This document shows positions 44,757 to 54,202 of a stretch of 64,000 nucleotides of DNA, piece by piece. The notes under the pieces were generated by a model. That model had not been told where the DNA came from. It saw only the letters and a list, made by a program, of their open reading frames with translations, and ran no database searches. Position numbers and translations under genes: made by a program. Origin of the DNA: Roseivirga sp. 4D4 (GTDB taxonomy: Bacteria; Bacteroidota; Bacteroidia; Cytophagales; Cyclobacteriaceae); assembly GCF_001747095.1 (NCBI RefSeq), contig NZ_MDGP01000001.1, positions 3,393,001 through 3,457,000 of the forward strand. The letters are read 5' to 3'. Within the stretch, counting starts at the first letter, position 1, and the number at the start of each line of letters is the position of its first letter.

Positions 44757-47618
44757 CTATGAGAGCTCCTCTTTCAAGAACTGTGCGGTATAGCCTTTTG
44801 TGCTCTTGGCAACCTTTTCAGGCGTTCCCTCGGCTACAATGGTTCCTCCACCATTTCCTCCCTCTGGACCTAAATCAATAATATGATCTGAAACTTTGAT
44901 CACATCCAGATTGTGCTCGATCACCAATACAGAGTTTCCTTTATCCACCAATCGGTTCAAAACATCCAACAAATGCTGAATGTCCTGAAAGTGAAGGCCT
45001 GTGGTAGGTTCATCAAGAATGTAAAGGGTTTTTCCAGTGTCTTTCTTGGAAAGCTCTGTGGCTAGTTTAACCCTTTGCGCTTCTCCACCTGAGAGGGTAG
45101 TCGCATGCTGACCGAGTGAGATATACCCCAAGCCGACATCATTAAGGGTTTTGATCTTTCTTAAAATCTTTGGCTGATGCTCAAAGAATTCAACGGCTTG
45201 CTCTACCGTCATATCAAGCACATCGGAGATCGATTTGCCTTTGAATCGTACTTCCAGCGTCTCACGATTGTAACGCTTCCCTTTACAGGTTTCACAAGGC
45301 ACATGTACATTTGGCAAGAAGTCCATTTCGATAAGCTTCATTCCGGCACCCTCGCAGGTTTCGCAACGACCTCCTTTTACATTGAAGGAGAACCTTCCCG
45401 CTTTATAGCCCCGGATTTTTGCCTCAGGCAATTCAGTAAATAGGGTTCTGATGTCAGAGAATACCCCCGTATAAGTGGCGGGGTTAGACCTTGGCGTTCT
45501 GCCAATCGGTGATTGGTCTACTTCAATCACTTTGTCCACATTTTTGAGGCCATCAATCGACTTGTAAGCCAGAGGATTCTTTCTAGAACGGAAGAAATGC
45601 TGATTCAGGATTGGGAACAGGGTATCGTGAATCAATGTGGACTTCCCACTTCCAGATACGCCAGTCACACAAACCATTTTACCCAAAGGCAATTTCAAGG
45701 TGACATTCTGAAGATTGTTGCCTTCAGCTCCTTTGAGTACAATTTGATCACCGTTTCCAGCTCTTCGCTTCTTAGGTATTTCTATGTTTCGCTGGCCTTT
45801 TAGATAGTCAGCCGTAATGCCGCCTTCTTTTAAGAAAGTCTCTGGCGATCCATCGGCAACAATCTGACCCCCGTGCCGACCAGCACCTGGTCCAATATCA
45901 ATGATGTGATCGGAAGCCAGCATCATGTCTTTGTCGTGTTCCACCACGATAATGGTGTTGCCAATATCTCGTAGGTTCTTCAAAGCATTGATCAGCTTCA
46001 CATTGTCTCTTTGATGAAGACCAATACTAGGTTCGTCCATGATATACAGCACACCAACCAACTGAGTGCCGATTTGCGTAGCCAGTCGTATCCTTTGGGC
46101 TTCACCCCCTGAAAGGGTTCTTAAAGGTCGGTTTAGTGTTAAATAGTCTAGACCTACATCGAGCAAAAAGCCGATGCGCTTTCTAATCTCTTTTAGAATT
46201 TCCGGAGCAATCTGTCTCTGCTTCTCCGTCATCCGATCTTCCACACCCACAAACCAATTGCTCAGTTGAGTGATGTCCATTCGGGCGAGCTGCGCAATGT
46301 TGGTATCCGCAATTTTGAAGTGAAGGGATTCTTTCTTGAGACGATCACCATTGCAGGACGGACAGGTTTTGATGGACATAAAGTCTTCAATCCATCGTTT
46401 GGTCTTCTCCGTTCCTTCGTCTTTCTGCTTTTCCAGAAACTTTATGATGCCCTCAAACTTGGTGCTCCATTCTGTACCGGGGTACTTTTTTGAACTTACC
46501 GCGACTGGAACATCATCCCCATAAAGAATGACGTCCATCACCTCTTCAGGAATCTTTTCTATTGGGGTGGAAAGGTTAACCTTATAACGCTTCAGAATGG
46601 CGTCAATCTTTTTAAAGATCCAGATATCGCGATAGTCTCCAAGCGGGGCGATACCACCACGGCTAATGCTCAAGCTTTTATCTGGAACAACATTTTCTTT
46701 ACTGATCTCTTCAATCTGCCCCAGTCCATTGCAGGTCTGGCAAGCACCATAGGGTGAGTTAAAAGAGAAGTTGTTCGGAGCTGGCTCATCGTAGGACAAT
46801 CCTGTTTCAGGGTCCATCAGATATTTCGAAAAGTGATGGATCTTGGTCTCTTCGTCTCGAACCATCATCACCCCCTTACCATGGGAAAGTGCCGTTTTGA
46901 CACTTTGTGTAATGCGATAACGATCTTCAGCCTCAGCAATGATACGGTCAACTACAATCTCAATATCATGCGTCTTATACCGATCGACTTGCATTTTGGG
47001 CACCATATCCATCACCACGCCATCGACACGCACTTTGGTGAAGCCCATTTTTCTGATCTGAACGAATAACTCACGATAATGACCCTTCCTTCCTTTTACT
47101 ACTGGAGCCAGCAGGATGAGCTTCTGCTTATCAAAGTTTTGAATCAGGTGATCGACAATCTGATCTTCTGATTGGCGGATCATTGCCTTTCCCGTCAGGT
47201 AGGAATAGGCTACACCCGTTCGCGCAAAGAGAAGTCGAAGGAAATCATAAATCTCGGTGAGTGTACCTACGGTGGATCGCGGATTACGAGAGGTAGTCTT
47301 CTGCTCAATAGAGATGACTGGGCTCAACCCGTTGATTTTATCAACATCTGGGCGCTCCATATCCCCGATAAAAGAACGGGCATAGGCCGAAAAACTTTCC
47401 ATATACCTGCGCTGGCCTTCGGCATAGATGGTATCAAATGCGAGAGAGGATTTTCCGGAGCCGGAGATACCAGTGATTACCACCAGTTTGTTCCGAGGAA
47501 TCACCGTATCAATATTCTTCAGATTATGCTCCCGGGCACCGAAAATTTCGATGTTTTCGTGACCAGAAAGGTCTACGGGGGCAAGATCGATAGAGGTGTT
47601 TTCCTTGAGTTTTTCCAT
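44757..47618 (-). CDS. uvrA: Excinuclease ABC subunit A
   Basis: Damage-recognition ATPase of nucleotide excision repair, 953 residues. Two ABC modules are visible: Walker A ITGISGSGKSSLAFDT near the N-terminus and VTGVSGSGKSTLIHDT near residue 650, each with a signature LSGGEAQR. Zinc fingers are CQTCNGLG with CPSCNGDR in the first half and CETCEGAG with CETCKGKR in the second. All landmarks of UvrA are present at standard length. It is a single gene on the minus strand. Confidence 0.98.
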   Translation of the reverse strand: MEKLKENTSIDLAPVDLSGHENIEIFGAREHNLKNIDTVIPRNKLVVITGISGSGKSSLAFDTIYAEGQRRYMESFSAYARSFIGDMERPDVDKINGLSPVISIEQKTTSRNPRSTVGTLTEIYDFLRLLFARTGVAYSYLTGKAMIRQSEDQIVDHLIQNFDKQKLILLAPVVKGRKGHYRELFVQIRKMGFTKVRVDGVVMDMVPKMQVDRYKTHDIEIVVDRIIAEAEDRYRITQSVKTALSHGKGVMMVRDEETKIHHFSKYLMDPETGLSYDEPAPNNFSFNSPYGACQTCNGLGQIEEISKENVVPDKSLSISRGGIAPLGDYRDIWIFKKIDAILKRYKVNLSTPIEKIPEEVMDVILYGDDVPVAVSSKKYPGTEWSTKFEGIIKFLEKQKDEGTEKTKRWIEDFMSIKTCPSCNGDRLKKESLHFKIADTNIAQLARMDITQLSNWFVGVEDRMTEKQRQIAPEILKEIRKRIGFLLDVGLDYLTLNRPLRTLSGGEAQRIRLATQIGTQLVGVLYIMDEPSIGLHQRDNVKLINALKNLRDIGNTIIVVEHDKDMMLASDHIIDIGPGAGRHGGQIVADGSPETFLKEGGITADYLKGQRNIEIPKKRRAGNGDQIVLKGAEGNNLQNVTLKLPLGKMVCVTGVSGSGKSTLIHDTLFPILNQHFFRSRKNPLAYKSIDGLKNVDKVIEVDQSPIGRTPRSNPATYTGVFSDIRTLFTELPEAKIRGYKAGRFSFNVKGGRCETCEGAGMKLIEMDFLPNVHVPCETCKGKRYNRETLEVRFKGKSISDVLDMTVEQAVEFFEHQPKILRKIKTLNDVGLGYISLGQHATTLSGGEAQRVKLATELSKKDTGKTLYILDEPTTGLHFQDIQHLLDVLNRLVDKGNSVLVIEHNLDVIKVSDHIIDLGPEGGNGGGTIVAEGTPEKVAKSTKGYTAQFLKEELS

Positions 47619-47703
47619 GAATTGGACTGCAAAATGCAGAATTCACAAAGGTCTTGATTTCAGTGGGTAATTGCAACTAAGTTTTCTAAGAAACAGAGAC
47701 TTA

Positions 47704-47817
47704 TTAAGGTAGTACTGTTTTGGCTAAAACGGGGTGTACTAATGCATAAAGTACAAGGCCTACGACCAGGCAATCGAACAGAAAGCAAACAAGTTTTATG
47801 TTGAGAAATGTCTTCAT
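47704..47817 (-). CDS. Possible 37-residue single-pass membrane peptide
   Basis: An ATG at 47815-47817 opens a 37-codon frame ending in TAA at 47704. The peptide starts MKTFLNIKLV, has one hydrophobic stretch of about 20 residues (LVVGLVLYALVHPVL) and a short tail. It begins 13 bases after the stop of the upstream gene on the same strand, so it could be the last gene of the CreD operon. No ribosome binding site is evident, and so short a frame could be chance. Confidence 0.35.
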   Translation of the reverse strand: MKTFLNIKLVCFLFDCLVVGLVLYALVHPVLAKTVLP

Positions 47818-47830
47818 AAGCTTAAAGGAA

Positions 47831-48334
47831 TTATGGATTTATTGGTACCCACCTATACAGATTTATATTAGCTGTATCGTATTTGGTAGTCCATTGAAAA
47901 CAATCACCCAATTTTATAACTCTGTGAATGGAAGTTTTGTTGGGTTCGCTTTCCCAGTATCGAGTTCTGGAAATAATCGTTTGTCCATTTTTGAAACGGT
48001 TTTCGAACAGCACTTTTTCATTTCCCCTGCTTGAATCAAAACTCCTATATAAGAACAGAACTGCTAGTAGGCTAATAATGGATAGCGGAATTCCCAGAAT
48101 AAAGTTGATAAAGAACGATCGTTGGTTTTTGTTGTTTAAATAGTCTAAAATGACCAGGATAAAGACGAGCAATGGAGTGGCCAAAATTAGAGTCAAGTCA
48201 TACTCGAATTTCAACCCCTCATCGTGCCACTCGAGTGGTAAATGACTACTCGTGATTAAGGTTAGTATTACATAAGTCAAAAGAATGAGAAACCCTCTGA
48301 TGAGGTACTTTAAGGTTCTTGAGTCATGCATCAT
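47831..48334 (-). CDS. Membrane protein of unknown function in the CreD operon
   Basis: Protein of 167 residues with three hydrophobic helices in the first 100 residues and a hydrophilic C-terminal part (about 105-167) with no recognisable motif. It overlaps the upstream phosphatase-like gene by 4 bases, so it is translationally coupled and belongs to the same operon. The C-terminal part contains one Cys (GDCFQW). Function unknown. Confidence 0.7.
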   Translation of the reverse strand: MMHDSRTLKYLIRGFLILLTYVILTLITSSHLPLEWHDEGLKFEYDLTLILATPLLVFILVILDYLNNKNQRSFFINFILGIPLSIISLLAVLFLYRSFDSSRGNEKVLFENRFKNGQTIISRTRYWESEPNKTSIHRVIKLGDCFQWTTKYDTANINLYRWVPINP

Positions 48335-49335
48335 CCTGCAATCTGAAAAGTGCCCATAATCGCTTTGTGATCTGAGGTAATTGTTACCGCGTTTAGTGAG
48401 TCACAGCCAATACCCTTGGAATGGAAGATGTAGTCTATAGGGATCTGAGCTACAAAAGGGTTCCATGTAGGATAAGTTGGTGTCAGCTTCTTGCGGCTGT
48501 CCTTTAAGTCAGTACTAGACTTAAAACTGATCAAGCGTTTATCCCATGGCACTGTATTAAAGTCTCCCAAGACCAAAAACTCACCTTCTCTTTCCTGAAT
48601 GAACCTTTTAGCCGCTTGAATATGAGCATTCCGATAGTCCCATCGGTTTTTTGTTGTGGGCGACATGGTATGTAGGGCCAGGAAGTTGATTTGCTCTTCT
48701 CCCACCTGCACTTTGCCTGTGATATTGGCGGTACCTGCCCAAATCACCCTTTCGGTTTCGATCAGCGGATACTTACTAAAAACGGCAATTCCTTGACTTT
48801 CTAAAGGGTGGGTCATTACGGTATAATAAGGGAAATCGGCTTTCAGGCCTTCTTCAAGTTTTTCGGCCCACACTGGTGCAACTTCCTGAAAAGAGATAAA
48901 ATCAGGGCTTAATTGGATAACACGATCAATGGTTTCCTCGAAGGTGGTATTCACAGCATGTACATTGAATTGCATCACCTTCAACTCTTCCTTGCCTTGG
49001 CTTACACTATACCCCATGTCGATGGGGCTATTGATCTTGATGAGTAGCAGCAGATAAATGCTAAAATTTATCCCTGCCAATCGATAGTGATGTTTGAAGA
49101 TCCAAATGATGCTGAAAATGCCATAGACCAACATGGCTTGGAACAGAAAAGACTGCAGCAAAGTGAGTGTGAACGTATATGTCGGCATAAGGAGAATCAT
49201 GGCAGGTATTAACAACATGGCTGCTACCATTCTTTCCTTGTTTTTCTTTTGTCTTATCCAGCAGTAAGCCCGGAGGAGGAACAATCCTCCTCTGAGCAAT
49301 ATTTTGAGTTTAAGCGCTTTCATGAGAGAGTCCAT
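48331..49335 (-). CDS. Endonuclease/exonuclease/phosphatase-family membrane protein
   Basis: Protein of 334 residues. The N-terminal 100 residues hold three membrane helices, and the rest is an EEP-fold domain: MQFNVHAVN, FISFQEVAPVWAE with the metal-binding Glu, FLALHTMSP, VLGDFNTVPWDKRL and a late ITSDHKAIMG with the catalytic His. The EEP fold covers nucleases, phosphodiesterases and lipid phosphatases; the membrane segment suggests a membrane-facing substrate. It overlaps creD by 26 bases and the next gene by 4. Confidence 0.88.
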   Translation of the reverse strand: MDSLMKALKLKILLRGGLFLLRAYCWIRQKKNKERMVAAMLLIPAMILLMPTYTFTLTLLQSFLFQAMLVYGIFSIIWIFKHHYRLAGINFSIYLLLLIKINSPIDMGYSVSQGKEELKVMQFNVHAVNTTFEETIDRVIQLSPDFISFQEVAPVWAEKLEEGLKADFPYYTVMTHPLESQGIAVFSKYPLIETERVIWAGTANITGKVQVGEEQINFLALHTMSPTTKNRWDYRNAHIQAAKRFIQEREGEFLVLGDFNTVPWDKRLISFKSSTDLKDSRKKLTPTYPTWNPFVAQIPIDYIFHSKGIGCDSLNAVTITSDHKAIMGTFQIAG

Positions 49336-50722
49336 TTTTAGTTGATTTGATATTATACCAGTCTACTTTTCTGGATAGGTACATGCAGAAACCGAGAACA
49401 ATCAGGAGGCCAAAGCTTCCCACTAATAATGAGAAATCTTCCATTCTGAGAATGACGAAAATGAAACTGTATATCATGGTAAAAAACAGCAACATGAAAC
49501 CAGCCAGCTTTCTGCTCTTAAGAATGGAAAGCGAATAGGAGGTGAGCATAACGATTATGATGGAAGAGGCAACCCAATAAGCTCCACCAAAGCCGATCAA
49601 TTCAGAAAGAGAAAGCAGTAATGTATAGAATATTGTAAGTGTCAGACCAACGAGAATGTATTGAATCGGATGAATCTTCTTCTTATTCAAAACCTCAATA
49701 AAGAAGAATGAGATAAAAGTGAGGAATAGAATCAGCACGGCATACTTGGCCGAACGCGTATTCTGTTGATAGTTGTCTACAGGTTGATAAAGGTTAACCC
49801 CAAAGTCAGCATTGCTGATGCTATGGGCTTCACCAATCCACTGCTGTGGGTAATTTCGATTGAGGTCGAATACCGACCATTCTGCTGTGAATCCGTCTTC
49901 CGAGATTTGATGATCATTCGGTAGAAATTGCCCTTCGAAACTCGGGTGAGGCCAGCTTGATGTCAGTTTAACTTTTGTGGTTTTGCCAACTGGATTAAAC
50001 ATGAGGGTTTTCGTTCCTCTTATATCCAAATCAACAGAGAAGCTGGTTTGCTTTTGTTTTTCATCGATTTTGACCCTGCTGTTGACTCCTGTTTGATTTT
50101 TACTATTTCGGACGCTTACTGAACCATAGCGCAGATCGTTTTGGTCTAAGTCAAGATGAAGAAAATCGGGAATCCCTGACTCCATTCTATAAGCTGTATC
50201 TTCAAGCTGAAACTGTATATCCGATTGAATCCCTCTCATATCCGGAATACCAATGCTTAGCGTTGCTTCTTGCCAGAGAATGTGCTGTGGCTGATCAGTG
50301 AATTGCTTCATATCAATTTTGCCGAACTTCCCTTTTAGGGCCAAAGAGGTCGAATAAACAATCACTTCATAAATTCCCCGTTTGCGAGTCTCTGGGTTTA
50401 GTGCCCCATCAATAAGTAATTCTTCTGGTAGAAAATGAGCGTACTTCTTAGTACGATAGGTCTTGTCCTTATCGCTATATACGACCTCAAAAGGGATGGT
50501 CAAGATGGGGCCTGTGAGTTCGAGAGGTGCTGCCCAACTGTCAGATACTTCGTTAACCGCTACAAATTGATTCGATTGCCGTTCGCTGATAAGGGATTTT
50601 ATCATCGATTGTGGAATGAGGAGTATAGCGATGAGAAATCCAATGCTCAGCAGCTTGATGCTGATGGAATTCTTAATGGCGTTGTTTACCTTTTCAAAGG
50701 TAGATTCTTGTTTTTGTTCCAT
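49310..50722 (-). CDS. creD: CreD-family inner membrane protein
   Basis: Protein of 470 residues. One N-terminal helix (ISIKLLSIGFLIAILLIP) is followed by a large periplasmic region and about five C-terminal helices, the layout of CreD/Cet proteins linked to envelope stress and colicin tolerance. Segments such as LIPQSMIKSLISERQ and the ILFLTFISFFFIEVLNKKKIHPIQYILVG region match the family. It lies just after an HTH regulator and a small membrane protein, the typical neighbours of CreD in Bacteroidota and gammaproteobacteria, and overlaps the EEP gene by 26 bases. Confidence 0.93.
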   Translation of the reverse strand: MEQKQESTFEKVNNAIKNSISIKLLSIGFLIAILLIPQSMIKSLISERQSNQFVAVNEVSDSWAAPLELTGPILTIPFEVVYSDKDKTYRTKKYAHFLPEELLIDGALNPETRKRGIYEVIVYSTSLALKGKFGKIDMKQFTDQPQHILWQEATLSIGIPDMRGIQSDIQFQLEDTAYRMESGIPDFLHLDLDQNDLRYGSVSVRNSKNQTGVNSRVKIDEKQKQTSFSVDLDIRGTKTLMFNPVGKTTKVKLTSSWPHPSFEGQFLPNDHQISEDGFTAEWSVFDLNRNYPQQWIGEAHSISNADFGVNLYQPVDNYQQNTRSAKYAVLILFLTFISFFFIEVLNKKKIHPIQYILVGLTLTIFYTLLLSLSELIGFGGAYWVASSIIIVMLTSYSLSILKSRKLAGFMLLFFTMIYSFIFVILRMEDFSLLVGSFGLLIVLGFCMYLSRKVDWYNIKSTKNGLSHESA

Positions 50723-50776
50723 ATTTTATTTCATTTAAAAGTACTTTGTAGTTCAAAGTGAAAGAATAAAAAAATA

Positions 50777-51085
50777 TTACCCTTTCCCTGTTTGCTTTTT
50801 TATGAGTGCTTCAAGTGCATTGATATGCTCATTAAAGGCTTTTTTACCCGGTTTTGTGACCCTATATTTTGTATTCGGCTTTCGGCCGATAAAGGACTTT
50901 TGAACCTCGACAAAAGCCTCTTTTTCCAGCGCTTTTAAGTGACTTGCCAAGTTACCGTCTGTAACATCGAGCAGCTCTTTTAGCCGGTTAAAATCCATCG
51001 CTTCACCGGCTATTAGAGCAGACATAATCCCTAATCGTACCCTGTTTTCAAAGGCTTTATTCAGCTTGTGAATATCTACTTTCAA
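50777..51085 (-). CDS. Winged-helix transcriptional regulator
   Basis: Protein of 102 residues made almost entirely of a winged helix: LGIMSALIAGEAMDFNRLKEL, then the recognition helix in DGNLASHLKALEKEAFVEV, and the wing with IGRKPNTKYRVTKPGKKAF. It resembles the ArsR/PadR-like DNA-binding proteins found upstream of creD. It overlaps the membrane protein upstream by 4 bases and precedes creD by 54. It probably controls its own operon; no operator was identified. Confidence 0.9.
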   Translation of the reverse strand: MKVDIHKLNKAFENRVRLGIMSALIAGEAMDFNRLKELLDVTDGNLASHLKALEKEAFVEVQKSFIGRKPNTKYRVTKPGKKAFNEHINALEALIKKQTGKG

Positions 51086-51699
51086 CGTTCGTATTTAAAG
51101 TACATCATGGCTCCATAGACTATGTGTAGTACACCAAAGCCCAAAGCCCAAATTAAAAGCCCGTAACCTAAGACTGCACTGGCAATAAGCCCCAATATTA
51201 CCTCTGAAATTCCCAAATACCGAATGTCTCTATAGGTATAGTGACTCGCATTGATGAGGCCCATACCATAAAAGATCAAAGTGACTGGCGCAATGAGTGC
51301 TATCAAGCCTTGATTGTAGAAAATGATCACGAGAATACCTCCAGCGATCAATGGAATGAAAAGGTTAACCAACAATCGCTTCGTGGTCTCATCCCAGGTC
51401 TTCACACCTTCCTTCTTTGCCTTTCGCTTTGTGAGAAGAATCCCTGTGATGATGGTTAGGAGCAACACGGATAAGGCAATGATTATCAATGCGGTTAGGT
51501 TTCCACGGACATCGCGCAATACCAGTTGTTCATATACGATGATCTCGCTCGTATAAACAAGTTCGTGTGCAATGGCGGCACCAATCAGTGCATAGATACC
51601 GGCCATGACTCCTGATAATCCACTCAACGAGATAAACCGAGATGACTTCTCCATAATGGAGCGAATCTCAGAAATGTCTTTTAAGTAATCTTTTTCCAT
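51082..51699 (-). CDS. Multi-pass membrane protein, first gene of the CreD operon
   Basis: Protein of 205 residues with about six hydrophobic helices and a basic loop (TKRKAKKEGVKTWDE). No recognised domain. In this kind of operon an integral membrane protein often precedes the winged-helix regulator and may act as its sensor or sequestering partner (inference). The stop overlaps the regulator start by 4 bases, showing translational coupling. Divergent from the sigma factor at 51780 with 80 bases between starts. Confidence 0.78.
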   Translation of the reverse strand: MEKDYLKDISEIRSIMEKSSRFISLSGLSGVMAGIYALIGAAIAHELVYTSEIIVYEQLVLRDVRGNLTALIIIALSVLLLTIITGILLTKRKAKKEGVKTWDETTKRLLVNLFIPLIAGGILVIIFYNQGLIALIAPVTLIFYGMGLINASHYTYRDIRYLGISEVILGLIASAVLGYGLLIWALGFGVLHIVYGAMMYFKYER

Positions 51700-51779
51700 T
51701 TTAAAAGTACTTTGAGTTACAAAGTAAAGAAAGGAATTTTATTGTGCAATTCGTCATCGCATAAATTTTCGAAGTATTT

Positions 51780-52367
51780 TTGACCATCGTGCACGACCAA
51801 GACGAGATCAGGCTTCAACAGCAACTGTCGCAAGGCAGTGAAAAGGCCTTTGAAGAGGTTTTTCAAGCCTACTTCAAGGTACTTACCGTATTCTCAAAAA
51901 AGTTTGTGCAAGACTTGAGTGTGGCTGAGGATTTGGTTCAAGAGGTTTTGCTCAAACTTTATGAAAACAGAAGGTCCATCCAATTTCACACTTCGCTTAA
52001 AGCGTTTCTCTTTCAATCGGTTAGAAACAAATCAATCGACTATCTGCGGTCGTTAAAGTCAAAGTCAGATCATCACGATCAATTCAAATTATTGAGTGTT
52101 GCAGAGTCTGCCGACTGGAATGACACGATGGAACAATCCGAACTTGAAGAAAGGATTGCGAAAGCGATTTCAGTATTGCCAGATCAGTGCCAGTTAATCT
52201 TTAAGATGAGTCGCTTTGACGGAAAGCGGAATCAGGAGATTGCAGAAGAACTGGATATCTCAAAAAGAACAGTAGAAACGCAGGTGAGTAATGCCTTGAA
52301 GCGATTGAGAAAAGATGTACTGCCGTACGTCAATCTCTTGATTATAATCCTTTCAAGGCTGTTTTAG
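51780..52367 (+). CDS. ECF sigma factor, FecI-like (Bacteroidota family)
   Basis: Sigma factor of about 195 residues with region 2 (FEEVFQAYFKVLTVFSKKFVQD, split here at conserved AEDLVQEVLLKLYEN) and region 4 (LPDQCQLIFKMSRFDGK and EIAEELDISKRTVETQVSNALKR). These belong to the sigma-70 ECF group paired with FecR in Bacteroidota. The frame opens with TTG at 51780; a GTG at 51789 is an alternative. The FecR gene follows 61 bases later on the same strand. No promoter could be assigned. Confidence 0.9.
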   Translation: MTIVHDQDEIRLQQQLSQGSEKAFEEVFQAYFKVLTVFSKKFVQDLSVAEDLVQEVLLKLYENRRSIQFHTSLKAFLFQSVRNKSIDYLRSLKSKSDHHDQFKLLSVAESADWNDTMEQSELEERIAKAISVLPDQCQLIFKMSRFDGKRNQEIAEELDISKRTVETQVSNALKRLRKDVLPYVNLLIIILSRLF

Positions 52368-52428
52368 TAAATTTTTTGAAGGGACTTACGTGTGTTTTTC
52401 ACTAGGCTCGTCATAATGTTGAAAGTTA

Positions 52429-53400
52429 ATGAAAGAAAAGGCCATCATATCGGATCATTTATTGATCGACTACTTGAAGCAAGAGACTAGTGCCGAGGAG
52501 AACAGGCAAGTGGAAGATTGGCTTAATAGCGATCCTGCAAATCAGTTAGAACTGGATAAGATAAGATTGGTTTGGGAAAAGTCAGAAAGCTTAAAGGACT
52601 TTGAAGCGATAGATCTAGATAAGAACTGGCGATCCATTCGAGGTAAAATCGGTCAAAATGAGAAAGGCGTAGGCTCTAAGTGGCAAATCTGGAAGTATGC
52701 CGCTGCAGTCTTATTGATTGCAGCAATTTCAGTCTTTCTACTCAGGCCAGGAGAGGTCATAATGAGGCAGGCGATGGCCTCAACTGATCCCCTAGAAGTG
52801 GTTTTGGCGGATGGTTCAACCGTTTGGCTAAACGAGGGAGCTACGCTAGACTATCCTGAGGAATTTTCTACCTCTACCAGAGAAGTGACACTAAGTGGAG
52901 AAGCATATTTTGATATTGCTCACAATCCTGAAAAGCCTTTTAGGGTGATGGCCGATGGCACAACAACTGAAGTGTTGGGAACCACTTTCACGGTGAGCGA
53001 GGGAGAGGGTGAATCTCTGGAGCTTGTATTGGCAACGGGTAAGGTGCGCTTTACAAAAGGGAATCAAAGAGTCACACTGACACCAGGACAAATGGTTGTG
53101 GTCGATGCGAAAGGTGAGGTGACCAAAAGGGATAATGACAACCCAAACTTTATGTCATGGAAAACCCGCACACTTACTTTTGAGGATGCACCAATGAAAG
53201 AAGTGATTGGTGAAATCTCAAGCTTATATAATGTAGTGCTTGAGATTGAAGATAAGGACTTTTTGGACTGTCCACTGACTACTACGTTTGAAAACGAGTC
53301 CCTTGATGGTGTGCTCGAGACTATAGCGCTACTTTTTAATATAGAAATAAAACAAAATGGTCAACTCTATCAATTGAGTGGAAAGGGCTGCGAATTTTAG
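52429..53400 (+). CDS. FecR-family anti-sigma factor
   Basis: Protein of 323 residues. The cytosolic N-terminus binds sigma, a helix lies at about 89-106 (YAAAVLLIAAISVFLL), then the FecR domain (LADGSTVWLNEGATLDYP and VTLSGEAYFDIAH) and a C-terminal DUF4974 domain (LTFEDAPMKEVIGEIS, with a late Cys) follow in the periplasm. This layout is that of FecR proteins that receive a signal from an STN domain at the outer membrane. Here the STN domain appears to sit on the protein encoded at 54203, not on a TonB receptor. Confidence 0.93.
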   Translation: MKEKAIISDHLLIDYLKQETSAEENRQVEDWLNSDPANQLELDKIRLVWEKSESLKDFEAIDLDKNWRSIRGKIGQNEKGVGSKWQIWKYAAAVLLIAAISVFLLRPGEVIMRQAMASTDPLEVVLADGSTVWLNEGATLDYPEEFSTSTREVTLSGEAYFDIAHNPEKPFRVMADGTTTEVLGTTFTVSEGEGESLELVLATGKVRFTKGNQRVTLTPGQMVVVDAKGEVTKRDNDNPNFMSWKTRTLTFEDAPMKEVIGEISSLYNVVLEIEDKDFLDCPLTTTFENESLDGVLETIALLFNIEIKQNGQLYQLSGKGCEF

Positions 53401-53546
53401 TCATTGCCCTGTAAACAGATAACTCTAAGAAACTGGAAAGTTGGTAATAGCTGCATGTGATTTAATCACTATTGGACAACTATGGCCTTTTAGCAAGTAA
53501 TTCATATAGAACTCATTTTTAACGGAATATCAAAAAACCAAAAGTC

Positions 53547-54188
53547 ATGAAAAAAACAACAATTACAATTTGCTTACTATTAATAGCAACTCTGGCCTTT
53601 TCACAAGAAGATCGAGAGATGAAAACCCTCTTCGGAAACGGAGGAATCTATTCGCACGGGGGTTATGGAGGTATCACCACGAGCTACTCCAGTATTGACA
53701 ATCGTGATGCGATTTTAATTGGGGGCAGAGGTGCCTGGCTCATTAATCACAGAATAGGAATTGGCCTTGCCGGGACAGGCTTTCTCACGGAAGCACGGAC
53801 TGACACTCAATTGAATAATCGCTATGAATATATCGGTGGATACGGGGGCTTATTCTTAGAATTTATAGTGAACCCTGAAAGTCCTGTACACCTGAGCTTC
53901 CCGATTACGATCGGAGCGGGAGGTATTGCTTATTCACGAGCGCACAACTCGTTTAGAGGAGGTGACTTTGATTTCTTTGAAGAAGACAGTCAGGCCTTCT
54001 TTGTAGTTGAACCAGGAATAGAATTGGAATTGAATGTGATCAAATTTATGCGTGTTGCCTTTGGTGTAAGTTATCGTCATACTTCGGATATTGAGCTTAA
54101 TTATGCCAGTTCAGGTCAGGCGATTGCTCCAAAAGATGCCTTGAGAGGTCTTTCTGGTGGGGTGACGCTTAAGTTTGGTAAGTTTTAG
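53547..54188 (+). CDS. Small outer-membrane beta-barrel protein, paralogue of the next gene
   Basis: Protein of 213 residues with a signal peptide (MKKTTITICLLLIATLAFSQ) and alternating hydrophobic strands ending in a terminal Phe, as expected for a small outer membrane barrel. It shares clear blocks with the C-terminal third of the following gene: GGYGGLFLEF with GGYGGFFVEY, HLSFPITIGAGGIAY with HLSFPILIGGGGVAY and EDSQAFFVVEPG with EDSQAFAVIEPG. It follows the FecI/FecR pair and probably belongs to its regulon (inference). Confidence 0.78.
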   Translation: MKKTTITICLLLIATLAFSQEDREMKTLFGNGGIYSHGGYGGITTSYSSIDNRDAILIGGRGAWLINHRIGIGLAGTGFLTEARTDTQLNNRYEYIGGYGGLFLEFIVNPESPVHLSFPITIGAGGIAYSRAHNSFRGGDFDFFEEDSQAFFVVEPGIELELNVIKFMRVAFGVSYRHTSDIELNYASSGQAIAPKDALRGLSGGVTLKFGKF

Positions 54189-54202
54189 GGACTAAAACCG
54201 AA

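Noticed and set aside
47172..47657. 161-codon open frame antisense to uvrA
   Set aside because: Shadow of the uvrA coding sequence, which is certain.
53457..53469. Palindrome GTGATT-T-AATCAC before the small barrel gene 53547
   Set aside because: It could be an operator, but is too short and A/T-rich to support a call.
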